Source: Pseudomonas sp. RC10
GTDB taxonomy: Bacteria > Pseudomonadota > Gammaproteobacteria > Pseudomonadales > Pseudomonadaceae
NCBI RefSeq assembly: GCF_038397775.1
Contig: NZ_CP151650.1
Span: forward strand, 4,960,001 to 5,024,000
Reading direction: 5' to 3'
DNA: 64,000 nucleotides
This document shows, piece after piece, positions 26,669 to 34,990 of this stretch. A program made the position numbers and the translations under genes. Each line of letters starts with the position of its first letter. Position 1 is the stretch's first letter. A model generated the notes under the pieces. It was given only the letters and a program-made list of their open reading frames with translations, ran no database searches and was not told where the DNA came from.

Positions 26669-27148
26669 TTATGCGCTCCGGTTTTTGATGGAGATTTCCA
26701 CGATGTCGCCCGCGGCACCGGTGGTGTCGAAAAGCACGTTCGGGAGTGGGCCAACGATGCCGGTCCCGGCGGCGTTGGTGTAGGTGTTGGACGAGCTGAC
26801 GAAATACACCTGGTCGCCATCGGCTACGGCCGTGCTCACCTGGACGTACATTTGGCCGCGCTCACGGATAGCCCCGGTGGAGTTCTGCGGGTAGCCATCG
26901 ACCAGGTTCGAACCGGCGGCTCGGGCAGGTACTGCCGGGTTCAACTTCGCGATGCCCACGAACTTGCCGCCTGCAGCAAACGGCACGACACCATGATCGC
27001 CGGCGCCGCGCTGCACAGGCTCGCCGAAGCGCACACCGGCGGCGTTTTCAATGGTGCGGCTGATATCGTTCTTCAGCTCTTCGTTTGCCGACGCCCCGTG
27101 CAGCCCCTTGGCAGGACGATCCGGATAAGAGGTTTGATAAGTGCCCAT
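26669..27148 (-). CDS. Head cement / decoration protein (Gp24-like)
   Basis: The 159-residue protein (SYPDRPAKGLHGASANEELK, GVRFGEPVQRGAGDHGVVPF, GQMYVQVSTAVADGDQVYFV) matches structural cement proteins encoded next to DUF2184 capsids, which stabilise the expanded head. The gene stops 2 bp before the capsid start. Confidence 0.8.
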   Translation of the reverse strand: MGTYQTSYPDRPAKGLHGASANEELKNDISRTIENAAGVRFGEPVQRGAGDHGVVPFAAGGKFVGIAKLNPAVPARAAGSNLVDGYPQNSTGAIRERGQMYVQVSTAVADGDQVYFVSSSNTYTNAAGTGIVGPLPNVLFDTTGAAGDIVEISIKNRSA

Positions 27149-27157
27149 GAGGCCTCC

Positions 27158-27706
27158 TTATTTGGCTGGCTGAGTGGAGTTGAAGTCGGCCAGCATCTTG
27201 GCGCGAGCATCAGCGACAGGATTGCCCGTGTTATGCCGGTCTTCCGCCTGGAAGTGGTTACGAATCGGGTCATTGCCCTTATTCGCCGCGTCCTCGACCA
27301 GAATGTCGAAGCGAGCCTTGATGTAGGCCTCCGGCTGACTGGCCACAGCGGCATCGCCGAACTTGGCGTGCACCACGGCTTTGCGGATTTCCTCAGCGGA
27401 TTTGCCGGTGTAGTCGGCGTCGTGCAGCGACTTGGCAACGGTGACCAGATCGGTGCGGACCTTTACCAGCGCATCGACTTGGGCGTCGGTCAGCATCTTG
27501 GCCTTGGCGTCGTCCAGAGCCGCGGTGATCTTCACGATCTCGGCATCTTTCGCTGCCAGCGCCGCAGCATGGGCGTCGGTCAGCGTTTTGATGTTGATGC
27601 CCGCATCCGATAGCTGCTTAGTCAGCTTCTCGATCGCCTGGGCGCCTTGTTCCGTAACCTCGATGGTGAGGCCGTCGACAAGGAGTTTTCGAAGTGCATC
27701 AGCCAT
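27158..27706 (-). CDS. Nested scaffold protein from an internal in-frame start
   Basis: An ATG at 27704-27706, in frame with the DUF2213 gene (residue 193), is preceded by a perfect AGGAGG Shine-Dalgarno (plus-strand CCTCCT at 27714-27719) with seven bases between. Translation would give 182 residues starting MADALRKLLVDGLT, exactly the coiled-coil scaffold part. The layout matches lambda C/Nu3. Confidence 0.72.
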   Translation of the reverse strand: MADALRKLLVDGLTIEVTEQGAQAIEKLTKQLSDAGINIKTLTDAHAAALAAKDAEIVKITAALDDAKAKMLTDAQVDALVKVRTDLVTVAKSLHDADYTGKSAEEIRKAVVHAKFGDAAVASQPEAYIKARFDILVEDAANKGNDPIRNHFQAEDRHNTGNPVADARAKMLADFNSTQPAK

Positions 27707-28282
27707 GTCATGGCCTCCTGTTGGTGTGGGTTGCTTGTTGTCGCCAATGCGCAGCTGATCGCCTCCACGGGCGCGGTGCTCAAGGCTGAGATGGTTCATT
27801 TTCATGGGGCCGAGATAGCAGTCGTATTTCTCGCCCTCGGGTGACTCGCCGTCCTCAAACACCACTTCGGCGCCGTAGCCCATGGACAGCTCACGCTTTC
27901 CAGACTCGTAGTCCTCGATCGCCTTGGCATCCATCAGAACGAGCGGGACTTTCACAAATTGGCCGTCACGAATGACCTCGCCGCCGGTGTTGCCGATGGC
28001 GACGTCTTTCCAGTTCTTGGCCGTGACGCCGTCGCCGCCAGGATGGCCGTTCGTCATGGGTCGGTAGGCGTAGGAGCGCATTGCATCCGCGTGAAACACA
28101 GCACTCTCCGGCCGGTAGACGCGGACAATCGGCTTGTCGCGCAGGCCATGCTCGTTATCTGGGTCGATCTCAGTGCCGAGATAGTCCTGAATGCCCGTGC
28201 GGGCAACGCGCGCTTCTGCCACCAGGTAACCGTCGTCTGTGCGACGGACACCCGATACCGTCACGGCATCGGTGAAGATCAT
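27158..28282 (-). CDS. DUF2213 prohead protease-scaffold fusion
   Basis: The 374-residue protein has an N-terminal DUF2213 domain (ADAMRSYAYRPMTNGHPGGDGV, PLVLMDAKAIEDYESGKRELSMGYGAEV) at about residues 1-170 that I take to be the maturation protease. Residues 193 to the end are a helical scaffold-like part (AALAAKDAEIVKITAALDDAK). It overlaps the portal stop by 4 bp and precedes the cement and capsid genes. An internal start at 27706 probably makes the scaffold part separately. Confidence 0.85.
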   Translation of the reverse strand: MIFTDAVTVSGVRRTDDGYLVAEARVARTGIQDYLGTEIDPDNEHGLRDKPIVRVYRPESAVFHADAMRSYAYRPMTNGHPGGDGVTAKNWKDVAIGNTGGEVIRDGQFVKVPLVLMDAKAIEDYESGKRELSMGYGAEVVFEDGESPEGEKYDCYLGPMKMNHLSLEHRARGGDQLRIGDNKQPTPTGGHDMADALRKLLVDGLTIEVTEQGAQAIEKLTKQLSDAGINIKTLTDAHAAALAAKDAEIVKITAALDDAKAKMLTDAQVDALVKVRTDLVTVAKSLHDADYTGKSAEEIRKAVVHAKFGDAAVASQPEAYIKARFDILVEDAANKGNDPIRNHFQAEDRHNTGNPVADARAKMLADFNSTQPAK

Positions 28283-30060
28283 GATTTGACCTCTTCGAAA
28301 ATCTCCGGCCCCAGCTCAATCGCGCCACGGTAGGGCTCGACCTTGCCGATATCGACGGCGCCGGGGTCATAGGTGAAGGTGATGTGAGGTTGGTATTCCG
28401 GCCAGTCCCATGAGGCCCCAGCCTCGACGATCGACACGTGCCGCCAAGCCAGTTCCGAACTGTTGAACAGCAGAACGATGGCGCCTTCGCCGAACTTATC
28501 GATCAGGCGCGCGCCGCCGGGGGCTATTTTCAGCAATCCTTTGCTATCGCCTGACCAGGACTCGCCGACCTTCATCCAATCAACGAGCTGGGTGCTGTAA
28601 GCGATGGTGACGTGCAGGTCTTCGGCTGGAACCGGGTTCGCAAAGCCCTGCGACTTCGCCCACGCGATGATGTCCGCACCATTCGTGACCTTGCGGGAAA
28701 CGTACAGCGTTCGCGGAGCGGCGTCGGTGATGGTCTTCTGTGGCGGCAGATCGTCGTTGCCTTGCCCACCGTCTTCCTCGAATTCGATCTTGCCGTACTG
28801 ATCAATCGCGGCCTCAAGACCTGGCATTACACCTTGCTCAACCAGCATGGTGGTGCCTACCTGGCTCAGAACCTCTGGCGGCCAAAGCTTGGTGTCGCCC
28901 AGCACTTTCAGGGTGTCAGCCGTGGTTTTGCCGATTGTGGCCCGGTCAGTTGCGGTCGGCTGCCAGAGCGAATGCCAGACGTAGTGGATCTCGTCAGGCC
29001 GCAGGCCAAGTGCAGAGCGAATCAGACACTCGTCGAGGACCGACATGGCCGGTCCCACGTCCAGCTCTTGCATCGCCTGAATCCGGTCGTAGTAGTTGCG
29101 TAGGTCGGACTCACCCGTCGAGTTCAGACCCGACGGCGACTGGCTGAGCAAGCGTGTAGCCGGGATGTCAGCAGCTCCGGAGACCTGCTGTAGAAAGCGA
29201 TCCATAATGTCCGGCAGCCCGCCGAAGTTGACTTGCTTGCTGTCGTAGTCCTCTTGGGCGTCCAGTAGGATCGCGCCGTTGATGCCTTTCGCGGTATTGG
29301 CCAGCCGGATCCGCTGCAACACCTGCTTGGCAAAGGCCGGATCCTCTAGCTGGCGCATAAAGTCCGGGATCTTGATCACGTCGACCTTCGCCTCGAACAC
29401 CAGGCTGGCTGCGTTGGCCATCGTCCCATCTGACTGTTTGATCGCTTCGAACAGCGCTTGAAGCACCGAGTCGCCCCATCCGGCGCTGGCATCCATAGCC
29501 TGAGATGGATCCGGATGTTCAGCTCCGGTGAAGATCACCAGTCGCGATGGGTGGATGTCGAAGCCGCTGCCAGTGAGCCGGTAGCCTTTGGGCTTCCCGA
29601 ACAGGTCAGATAGCACGTCCTGATCGATTTCGGTCGCCACCAACTGTCGGCGGCTGAGCACGGTCAGATATTTGATTCCGGACAGTCCCAGGCGGTCGGC
29701 TTTCAGAGGCTGGGATGTATCACGCTCGCCGGTACCAATCAGGATCGCCGCGCCACCCAGCAGCCGAGCCCTGGTCATCGCCGTTTTGATCTTACGCCGG
29801 ACGTCGAGCCGCTTTTCCTCGGCTTCGATCTTCTCGATTTGATCCTTATCGGCCTGCCACCCCCGCCAGCGTCGCGTTGCATCCAGAGCTGGGATATCGA
29901 CGATCTTCCGAGGGAGCCAAGCCCCACGGTAGGCATTGATCAGCTCTTGATCCGTCAGAACGGTCTGCTCATAAACCGAGCCGGATGCCTTATCGCGGTC
30001 CGTGCCCATCGATGAAACCAGGTTGACGAGCTTGTCACTCAAGTTCGTGATAAAGCCCAT
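28279..30060 (-). CDS. Portal protein (DUF1073) with C-terminal 2H phosphoesterase (Acb1-like) domain
   Basis: Residues 1 to about 430 are a DUF1073 portal (AYRGAWLPRKIVDIPALDATRRWRGW at the N-terminus, GINGAILLDAQEDYDSKQVNF, LLSQSPSGLNSTGESDLRNYYD). About residues 450-593 form an extra domain with two HxT motifs, LHVTIAY (H483) and PHITFTY (H559), the active-site signature of 2H phosphoesterases. Anti-CBASS Acb1 of T4 is of this type and degrades cyclic nucleotide signals. The gene lies between terminase and protease as expected. Portal function is secure; anti-CBASS activity is inference. Confidence 0.9.
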   Translation of the reverse strand: MGFITNLSDKLVNLVSSMGTDRDKASGSVYEQTVLTDQELINAYRGAWLPRKIVDIPALDATRRWRGWQADKDQIEKIEAEEKRLDVRRKIKTAMTRARLLGGAAILIGTGERDTSQPLKADRLGLSGIKYLTVLSRRQLVATEIDQDVLSDLFGKPKGYRLTGSGFDIHPSRLVIFTGAEHPDPSQAMDASAGWGDSVLQALFEAIKQSDGTMANAASLVFEAKVDVIKIPDFMRQLEDPAFAKQVLQRIRLANTAKGINGAILLDAQEDYDSKQVNFGGLPDIMDRFLQQVSGAADIPATRLLSQSPSGLNSTGESDLRNYYDRIQAMQELDVGPAMSVLDECLIRSALGLRPDEIHYVWHSLWQPTATDRATIGKTTADTLKVLGDTKLWPPEVLSQVGTTMLVEQGVMPGLEAAIDQYGKIEFEEDGGQGNDDLPPQKTITDAAPRTLYVSRKVTNGADIIAWAKSQGFANPVPAEDLHVTIAYSTQLVDWMKVGESWSGDSKGLLKIAPGGARLIDKFGEGAIVLLFNSSELAWRHVSIVEAGASWDWPEYQPHITFTYDPGAVDIGKVEPYRGAIELGPEIFEEVKS

Positions 30061-31385
30061 TAGGAGACACCTTCATAAGAGAACCGGCCTTTCGCTGGCC
30101 ATTCGTAGTCGACGCAGTAGCCGATTGCGGTTGTGATGTGCTGATACTGGTTTTTCTGGTCTTCCTGGAACGTCGAACCGCCTTGCAGCTGAACCGTACT
30201 CAGGCCTTTGTCGCACCATTTGGCGGTGACCGGGTTGACGAACAGGCTGGAATCCCCAGAAGCGGTCAGGATCTTGGCTCGCACCGCGTTCTGACGGTCT
30301 TTGATGGGCGGGTGAGCAGGTTTCACCAGGCGCGTGTACCGCCAGTGGTGCGCCTTCAGGACGCCCTCGATGTCGGTGTAGTCCGAGGCGTGACCGTGCT
30401 TCTCCCCTGCTTTGCCCGCTGGGTCACCGTAGATCAGCACATGCTTGTTCTTGTGATCCTTGTACCGTTCGACGAATTCGACCGCCGACTGCCGGGAAAT
30501 TGCGCTGGTGAGCACGATCTCGTCCAGTAGGTACAGATCCTGACCGTTGTTGCGCCGAACGCCGATGGCCGAAGACAGCGGCGTGAAGTTCTGGTCGTGC
30601 ATCCAAAGGAGCTGTTCGTGCGGCTCAATGCGCGCCGTGGTGTGGTTCGCCTTGCTGTAGTCCTCGTAGATCCGGCCAGATGCCGTCTCAAACGAGGCTT
30701 CGAACTCCTGCTTGAACTGTTTTGGCGACATCACGCGCTTCATCGAGCTGATGACGTCAGGCGGCAGGATCTCAGCAGACTTCCAGTGAAAGACCTCGAA
30801 CTCGGGGTCGGCGCCGGACTCGGCCTGCGTGCAGAGGTCGTAATAATGGTTCAGGCCATCAGGCACGCCCAGCAGCCAACACCATGCGCGGTAATCCGGC
30901 CGCGTTGGGTTGACCGTGTTAAGCGCGGGCAAGATATTCGCTTCCCACGCGTCAGGCTTGATGTCAGCGAACTCGTCGATGCCCCCGCCAGTCCACGGTA
31001 TACCCTCGATCCGCTGCGGCTTGTCCAACCCGATAACGTGGATTTCGCTGCCGTTGTCGAGGTAAATGATCAGGTCCGACTCGGAAGGCCGGTGACTGTG
31101 CATGCAACACAGCGTGAAGAGTTTCAGGTCGTCCCAGAAGATCTTTTTGGCCTGGGCGTGGGTGGGCGCCGCAGCGAAGTACATTCCGGGGTAGGCGAAG
31201 GCCTGTTTCACCAAGAACCGCTTGAACCGCTCAGTCTTGCCGCTTCGGCGCCCGGCAGGCACCAGAGGAAAGCGAATGCCGTTTCGTACCGCTTCGACCA
31301 GGGCGAGCTGGACAGGATGGTCTTTCAGTGGATACCAGCGGGCCAACTGGCGATCAAGGATCAGATTGCCGGTTTCCGCGATCAT
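30060..31385 (-). CDS. Terminase large subunit
   Basis: TerL is the ATP-driven packaging motor and nuclease. The 441-residue protein has Walker A AGRRSGKTE near residue 45, Walker B GGGIDEFADI near residue 135, and a C-terminal RNase H-like nuclease region with YGDPAGKAG as a likely acidic motif. It overlaps the small subunit gene by 4 bp and the portal start by one base. Confidence 0.95.
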   Translation of the reverse strand: MIAETGNLILDRQLARWYPLKDHPVQLALVEAVRNGIRFPLVPAGRRSGKTERFKRFLVKQAFAYPGMYFAAAPTHAQAKKIFWDDLKLFTLCCMHSHRPSESDLIIYLDNGSEIHVIGLDKPQRIEGIPWTGGGIDEFADIKPDAWEANILPALNTVNPTRPDYRAWCWLLGVPDGLNHYYDLCTQAESGADPEFEVFHWKSAEILPPDVISSMKRVMSPKQFKQEFEASFETASGRIYEDYSKANHTTARIEPHEQLLWMHDQNFTPLSSAIGVRRNNGQDLYLLDEIVLTSAISRQSAVEFVERYKDHKNKHVLIYGDPAGKAGEKHGHASDYTDIEGVLKAHHWRYTRLVKPAHPPIKDRQNAVRAKILTASGDSSLFVNPVTAKWCDKGLSTVQLQGGSTFQEDQKNQYQHITTAIGYCVDYEWPAKGRFSYEGVS

Positions 31386-32134
31386 GACGGGAGCCTCGAA
31401 ATCAGGTCTGCGAGCAGTTGAGCGTTGGAGTTTCCGCCGCCGCCCTGCAGGTTCTTCAACTCAGCCTTCCGCTTCTCGATCTCCAAACGCCGGATTTCTT
31501 CGTCCAACGCGTCCTGGCCTTTGTCTACAAACATCCCGAGGTGTCGCGCGACCATGTTCAGCGCAGCCAATTGGTCGTGCGTGACGATCTCGAACCCTTC
31601 CTTGGTCTTCTTCACACGCGCGAACAGCGCCTTGGCACCCGGGCTGGCGTCACGGGTATCGCCCCACAGCACGTCGCCGTGGCCCTCGCCTTTGCACTTA
31701 GGGCACTTCGGATGCGGACGCTCGGTCTTGTCGTAGCCGTAACCGCCCTCGTCGGTCGGCAACGTTGCGCCCTTGGTCTTCCCCGCTTGAAACACGGCCT
31801 GTTCGAACTCGCCCTCGTCCGTCCACTGGTACGCATGGCCATCGCCGAAGCAATGACGGCAGCACACGCGGCGATGAAGGGACAGCTCGTTTGGGTCGGC
31901 GGTGGCGATCATCCAGTAGCGCGACAAAACTTGCTCTTGGGTGATTCGGGTTTTCTCGGCGCGCTCGGCCATCGCTTGCTGGATGGCCTCTGAAACGTCC
32001 GGTCGCTGCATGAGCTGGTAGGCATATTCACGTGCGCGCTTTGGGCTGAACCCGGCCCGGATCGCCGCCTGCGTGGCGTTCAGATCAATCAGGTACTCGA
32101 AAACGAAGCGCTGCTGTTTTGCTGTCAGCGCCAT
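31382..32134 (-). CDS. Terminase small subunit with zinc-binding insert
   Basis: TerS recognises the packaging site. The N-terminus (MALTAKQQRFVFEYLIDLNATQAAIRAGFSPKRA) is the terminase_2 helix-turn-helix. Residues 85-155 hold a Cys/His-rich insert (VCCRHCFGDGHAYQW and CPKCKGEGHGD) resembling a DnaJ-type zinc ribbon, and the C-terminus is helical. The start at 32134 gives 250 residues; the frame upstream lacks family sequence. The zinc insert is a variant seen in some Pseudomonas phages. Confidence 0.9.
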   Translation of the reverse strand: MALTAKQQRFVFEYLIDLNATQAAIRAGFSPKRAREYAYQLMQRPDVSEAIQQAMAERAEKTRITQEQVLSRYWMIATADPNELSLHRRVCCRHCFGDGHAYQWTDEGEFEQAVFQAGKTKGATLPTDEGGYGYDKTERPHPKCPKCKGEGHGDVLWGDTRDASPGAKALFARVKKTKEGFEIVTHDQLAALNMVARHLGMFVDKGQDALDEEIRRLEIEKRKAELKNLQGGGGNSNAQLLADLISRLPS

Positions 32135-32202
32135 ATGAAGTCCTTGGAACGTAAAGGCCCGCACGAGGAGGAAGCCAAAAACTTCCTCGTGCGGGCTATC
32201 GG

Positions 32203-32517
32203 TCAATACAAGCGAAAGATCGGTACAACGAACCCCGATTCAATGATCAAGGACTTGACCTCAGCAGGATCAAGAATGTCGTTAGAGTGCTGAATGTCCA
32301 CAGAAACGAGAGGTTCAGAGATCTTCCCTTTTATCTCGGCGAGACCCAGCGAAAATGCCTCGGCAGCGGTATCTGCCTGCTCAACCTTACGATTTACATA
32401 CGTGCCATCTCGCACGTATTCAACTGAGGTTATTGGGGAGTCGATGTGGCGATTGAGCTGAATCTCAGTCTGGTTTGTTGCAGTGTTGAAACGGATGATT
32501 TGAATAGCTGTTTGCAT
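32203..32517 (-). CDS. Hypothetical phage protein upstream of terminase
   Basis: The 104-residue protein (MQTAIQIIRFNTATNQTEIQLN) has alternating beta and helix predictions and no recognised motif. It has its own ATG at 32517 and lies 68 bp before the terminase small subunit gene, in the same direction. No function can be given. Confidence 0.6.
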   Translation of the reverse strand: MQTAIQIIRFNTATNQTEIQLNRHIDSPITSVEYVRDGTYVNRKVEQADTAAEAFSLGLAEIKGKISEPLVSVDIQHSNDILDPAEVKSLIIESGFVVPIFRLY

Positions 32518-32636
32518 TGGGTACTTACCTTTTTAAAGTCGGCCGGAATTGGCTGACAAAGGTATTTAGTGCAGCAAGTCAGAAATAATGCGACGTAAAA
32601 TTGCTTAATTGCGACATATGGGTGCCGCCGAAAACC

Positions 32637-32969
32637 TTAATTCGTCCCGGTTGCCTTTTCGACCGCTTCCGTGGCTTTTTGCGCTGCTTGGTCGGCTTTC
32701 TCAGCAGCGGCCTGGACCTTGGGAGTAACACCGCGAATCAAGTCGATGTTCGACTGATTTAGCTCGCGGATACGTGCTATGCGGATAGCGTCCTGTCGTT
32801 CGTGGGAATCGACCAACACCTTCACCGTCTGCGCCGTACTGGCAGCATTGAACGCGCTACCCGCCATGAAGCAGCAGATGCCGACAAAGCACAGCAGCAG
32901 CCAACTGCCGTGATGGTCCCAGAATCTCCTGCCGCGACCTTGGCGGCGTTTCAGTTCTTCGTCACTCAT
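32637..32969 (-). CDS. Membrane-anchored coiled-coil protein (spanin or holin-like?)
   Basis: The 110-residue protein has a basic N-terminus (MSDEELKRRQGRGRRFWDHHG), one membrane segment (SWLLLCFVGICCFMAGSAF) at about residues 22-40, and a C-terminal coiled coil (KVQAAAEKADQAAQKATEAVEKA). It overlaps the upstream gene by 4 bp, and that gene has the same topology. Such pairs could be an inner-membrane spanin or structural accessory; the main lysis cassette is at the other end of the late operon, so the role is open. Confidence 0.6.
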   Translation of the reverse strand: MSDEELKRRQGRGRRFWDHHGSWLLLCFVGICCFMAGSAFNAASTAQTVKVLVDSHERQDAIRIARIRELNQSNIDLIRGVTPKVQAAAEKADQAAQKATEAVEKATGTN

Positions 32970-33310
32970 GGGGCAATCCTCGATTGGATCTGCGTCTGAA
33001 TTTGCGCTTTCAGACTCGCGATCTCGTCGGTCAGATAGCTGATCTGCAATGTCATCTTTGCGTTTTCCGCCTTGATGTCGGAGAACTCGCGGATCAGCGC
33101 GTTGTTTTGCTCCCGCTCTGCGTCGCGTTGGCTTTCGACGTCTTTTCGTAACGCTCGCTCTTCGGCGAGCGCGGCTACCAGGCGGTCGATCTCGCGGTTG
33201 TCGCCACGGCGCTCCGACCAAGCCTTGGGGAAATAGAGAACGGCTGTCACGCCAGCAGCAGCCACCCAGCCGAGCCAGCCTGACAGCGTTGTTGGCAAGG
33301 TCTCGAACAT
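32966..33310 (-). CDS. Membrane-anchored coiled-coil protein
   Basis: The 114-residue protein begins MFETLPTTLSGWLGWVAAAG with a membrane segment at about residues 10-30 (VAAAGVTAVLYFPKAW). A long coiled coil follows (ALAEERALRKDVESQRDAER, ENAKMTLQISYLTDEIASL). I recall similar proteins upstream of terminase genes in Pseudomonas prophages. An i-spanin-like or head-related role is possible but not shown. Confidence 0.65.
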   Translation of the reverse strand: MFETLPTTLSGWLGWVAAAGVTAVLYFPKAWSERRGDNREIDRLVAALAEERALRKDVESQRDAEREQNNALIREFSDIKAENAKMTLQISYLTDEIASLKAQIQTQIQSRIAP

Positions 33311-33369
33311 GGAAGGTCCTTGGTTTAAGCCGGAACAAATCTGCCAATTGATGGCTGACACAGAAAACA

Positions 33370-33391
33370 AAAACCCGACCTTTCGGTCGGG
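33370..33391 (-). terminator. Terminator after the tailspike gene
   Basis: The hairpin CCCGACC-TTTC-GGTCGGG is followed by five T (interrupted) on the minus strand, 60 bp beyond the tailspike stop. Confidence 0.75.
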
Positions 33392-33449
33392 CTGTGATAC
33401 TCACAGGGAAAGGCTTTGCGAAAGCCGAAGCCCAGTCAACGGACACTCA

Positions 33450-34817
33450 TCAAGAACGCATCCAGTGCCAGGTCGGGGCGACGCTGTAGAACATGACCAT
33501 TGTCGATCCGGCCCTCAAAGTGAACGTGCCAGTACTCAGGCCAGTGGCTTCTTCGTTGATGTATACCGCAGCATTCCCACCCGAGATGTAGACGTTTACG
33601 TCGAAACCTTGAGTGTTTGTGATGCGTACTGAGTTGCCAGGCAACGCCGGCGTGATTGCCTGGATGCTGTCCCCGGCGTTGTTGCTGAAAATCGTATCCA
33701 CACCATTGATAGGACCGCCACCACGGTAGATACCGCCGACACGCCCCCCTACCAGGTTGTTCGATACTACGGCGCGAGTGAGGTTGGCGCTTCCGATACC
33801 CAATCCATAACTGTTGGTGCCGTTCGAGCCTTTGCCGCCCAGATCGTTACCTTCGATGATGAAGTCGTGTGTCCCGTTCACATACAACCCAACCCCGCCG
33901 TTGTTGGCAAGGTTGTTAGTTGCCATCTGACAGCCTGTCACTTTGAATTCGTTGCAGTTGATCAGCATGCCGTTGTAGGCGTTTGCATAAATGATCGAGT
34001 TGCTGATATTTACGTTCGTGTTATTGGCCGTGACGAAAACACCGATGGCACCTTGATCGACAATCGTGCCGGTCGACGGGTTGGTGCCCGCATACTCAAC
34101 AAAGCCGTCTTGAAAGGTGATGTTGCGACCATTGGAGTCGATGTATACACCGTGGCTGTTGCTGTACGAGGATACGAACCCCCGCATAAACACATCATTC
34201 ATCGTCAACGAAGCTGAGCCTTCGATGCGCAGGTTGTTGGTTGTGTTGTTATAGCCAGTGCAATCGTAGAAATAACCGCCAGCGTTGTTGTTGGTTGCCC
34301 AGTAGCCATATTTGTTGCTGTTCGCGTAGCAACCTGTGACCAAAAGGTTTGGCGCATCCAAATGGAAGCCTGCGCCCGCATTCTGCTCTGCGAAGCAATT
34401 GACTACCCAAGCACCTGCAGTGAGCCCCACGTAGATACCGTCATCGCAGTTGGAAACCCGCAGGTTCTGGAGCGTAGAGACATACCCTTGGTCCTGTACG
34501 TGCAAACCGTGGCTACCCGATTGGAAGGCTACGGGTGAAGGACGGGTGATACCGAGGTCCTTAATAGTCCCTTGAAAGAATTGCGTGGTGTTCAATACTG
34601 CCGTGCCGCTTGCTGTACCGACGATCACGCTTTTATTCGGTGCGATACCGAAGGCACCTTGGAATTGGTTTTTTAGCGTCAGGGTGGAAACCTTGTATTT
34701 CCCTTCCGGGAAAAAGACATCCAAGCCCGTATTGATACATGCTTGACACGCGGCGGTATCGTCCGCAATGCCATCGCCAACTGCTCCAAAATCTTTAACG
34801 CTGTTGAAGTTAGCCAT
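33450..34817 (-). CDS. Right-handed beta-helix tailspike-like protein
   Basis: The 455-residue protein starts FNSVKDFGAVGDGIADDTAACQACI, the N-terminal signature of pectate-lyase-superfamily beta helices in phage tailspikes. It continues with many Asn-rich coils (NLLVTGCYANSNKYGYWATN, NNTNVNISNSIIYANAYNGM). Such spikes bind or cut surface polysaccharide. No classical catalytic motif is obvious, so it may bind only. Its gene lies far from the other tail genes, next to terminase and the lectin gene, with its own terminator, so it reads as an added adhesin or cargo module. Confidence 0.8.
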   Translation of the reverse strand: MANFNSVKDFGAVGDGIADDTAACQACINTGLDVFFPEGKYKVSTLTLKNQFQGAFGIAPNKSVIVGTASGTAVLNTTQFFQGTIKDLGITRPSPVAFQSGSHGLHVQDQGYVSTLQNLRVSNCDDGIYVGLTAGAWVVNCFAEQNAGAGFHLDAPNLLVTGCYANSNKYGYWATNNNAGGYFYDCTGYNNTTNNLRIEGSASLTMNDVFMRGFVSSYSNSHGVYIDSNGRNITFQDGFVEYAGTNPSTGTIVDQGAIGVFVTANNTNVNISNSIIYANAYNGMLINCNEFKVTGCQMATNNLANNGGVGLYVNGTHDFIIEGNDLGGKGSNGTNSYGLGIGSANLTRAVVSNNLVGGRVGGIYRGGGPINGVDTIFSNNAGDSIQAITPALPGNSVRITNTQGFDVNVYISGGNAAVYINEEATGLSTGTFTLRAGSTMVMFYSVAPTWHWMRS

Positions 34818-34829
34818 CTTTAAACCTGC

Positions 34830-34990
34830 CTACTGAGTCGAATGAGTTGGATATGCGGCTTTAGCCGCTTTCATGTCGCTCATGGCGATAGGTTGAGGCT
34901 CAAGGCCTTCACAGGATTCGCGTGCCCTGTCGGCAATACGAAAGGCTCGGCCTAGTAAGGCCGAACCTATTTCAGCGCTTTCGACTAGAA
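34830..34990 (-). pseudogene. Possible remnant of a com-like C-terminus
   Basis: The minus-strand frame between the lectin stop and the tailspike start reads FRIADRARESCEGLEPQPIA then MSDMKAA and stops at 34830-34832, 13 bp before the tailspike ATG. Its end resembles the tail of the Com-like protein (RAKSPEPSPLSDMNAE). No usable start codon lies in the frame, so I take it as a relic. Confidence is low. Confidence 0.3.
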
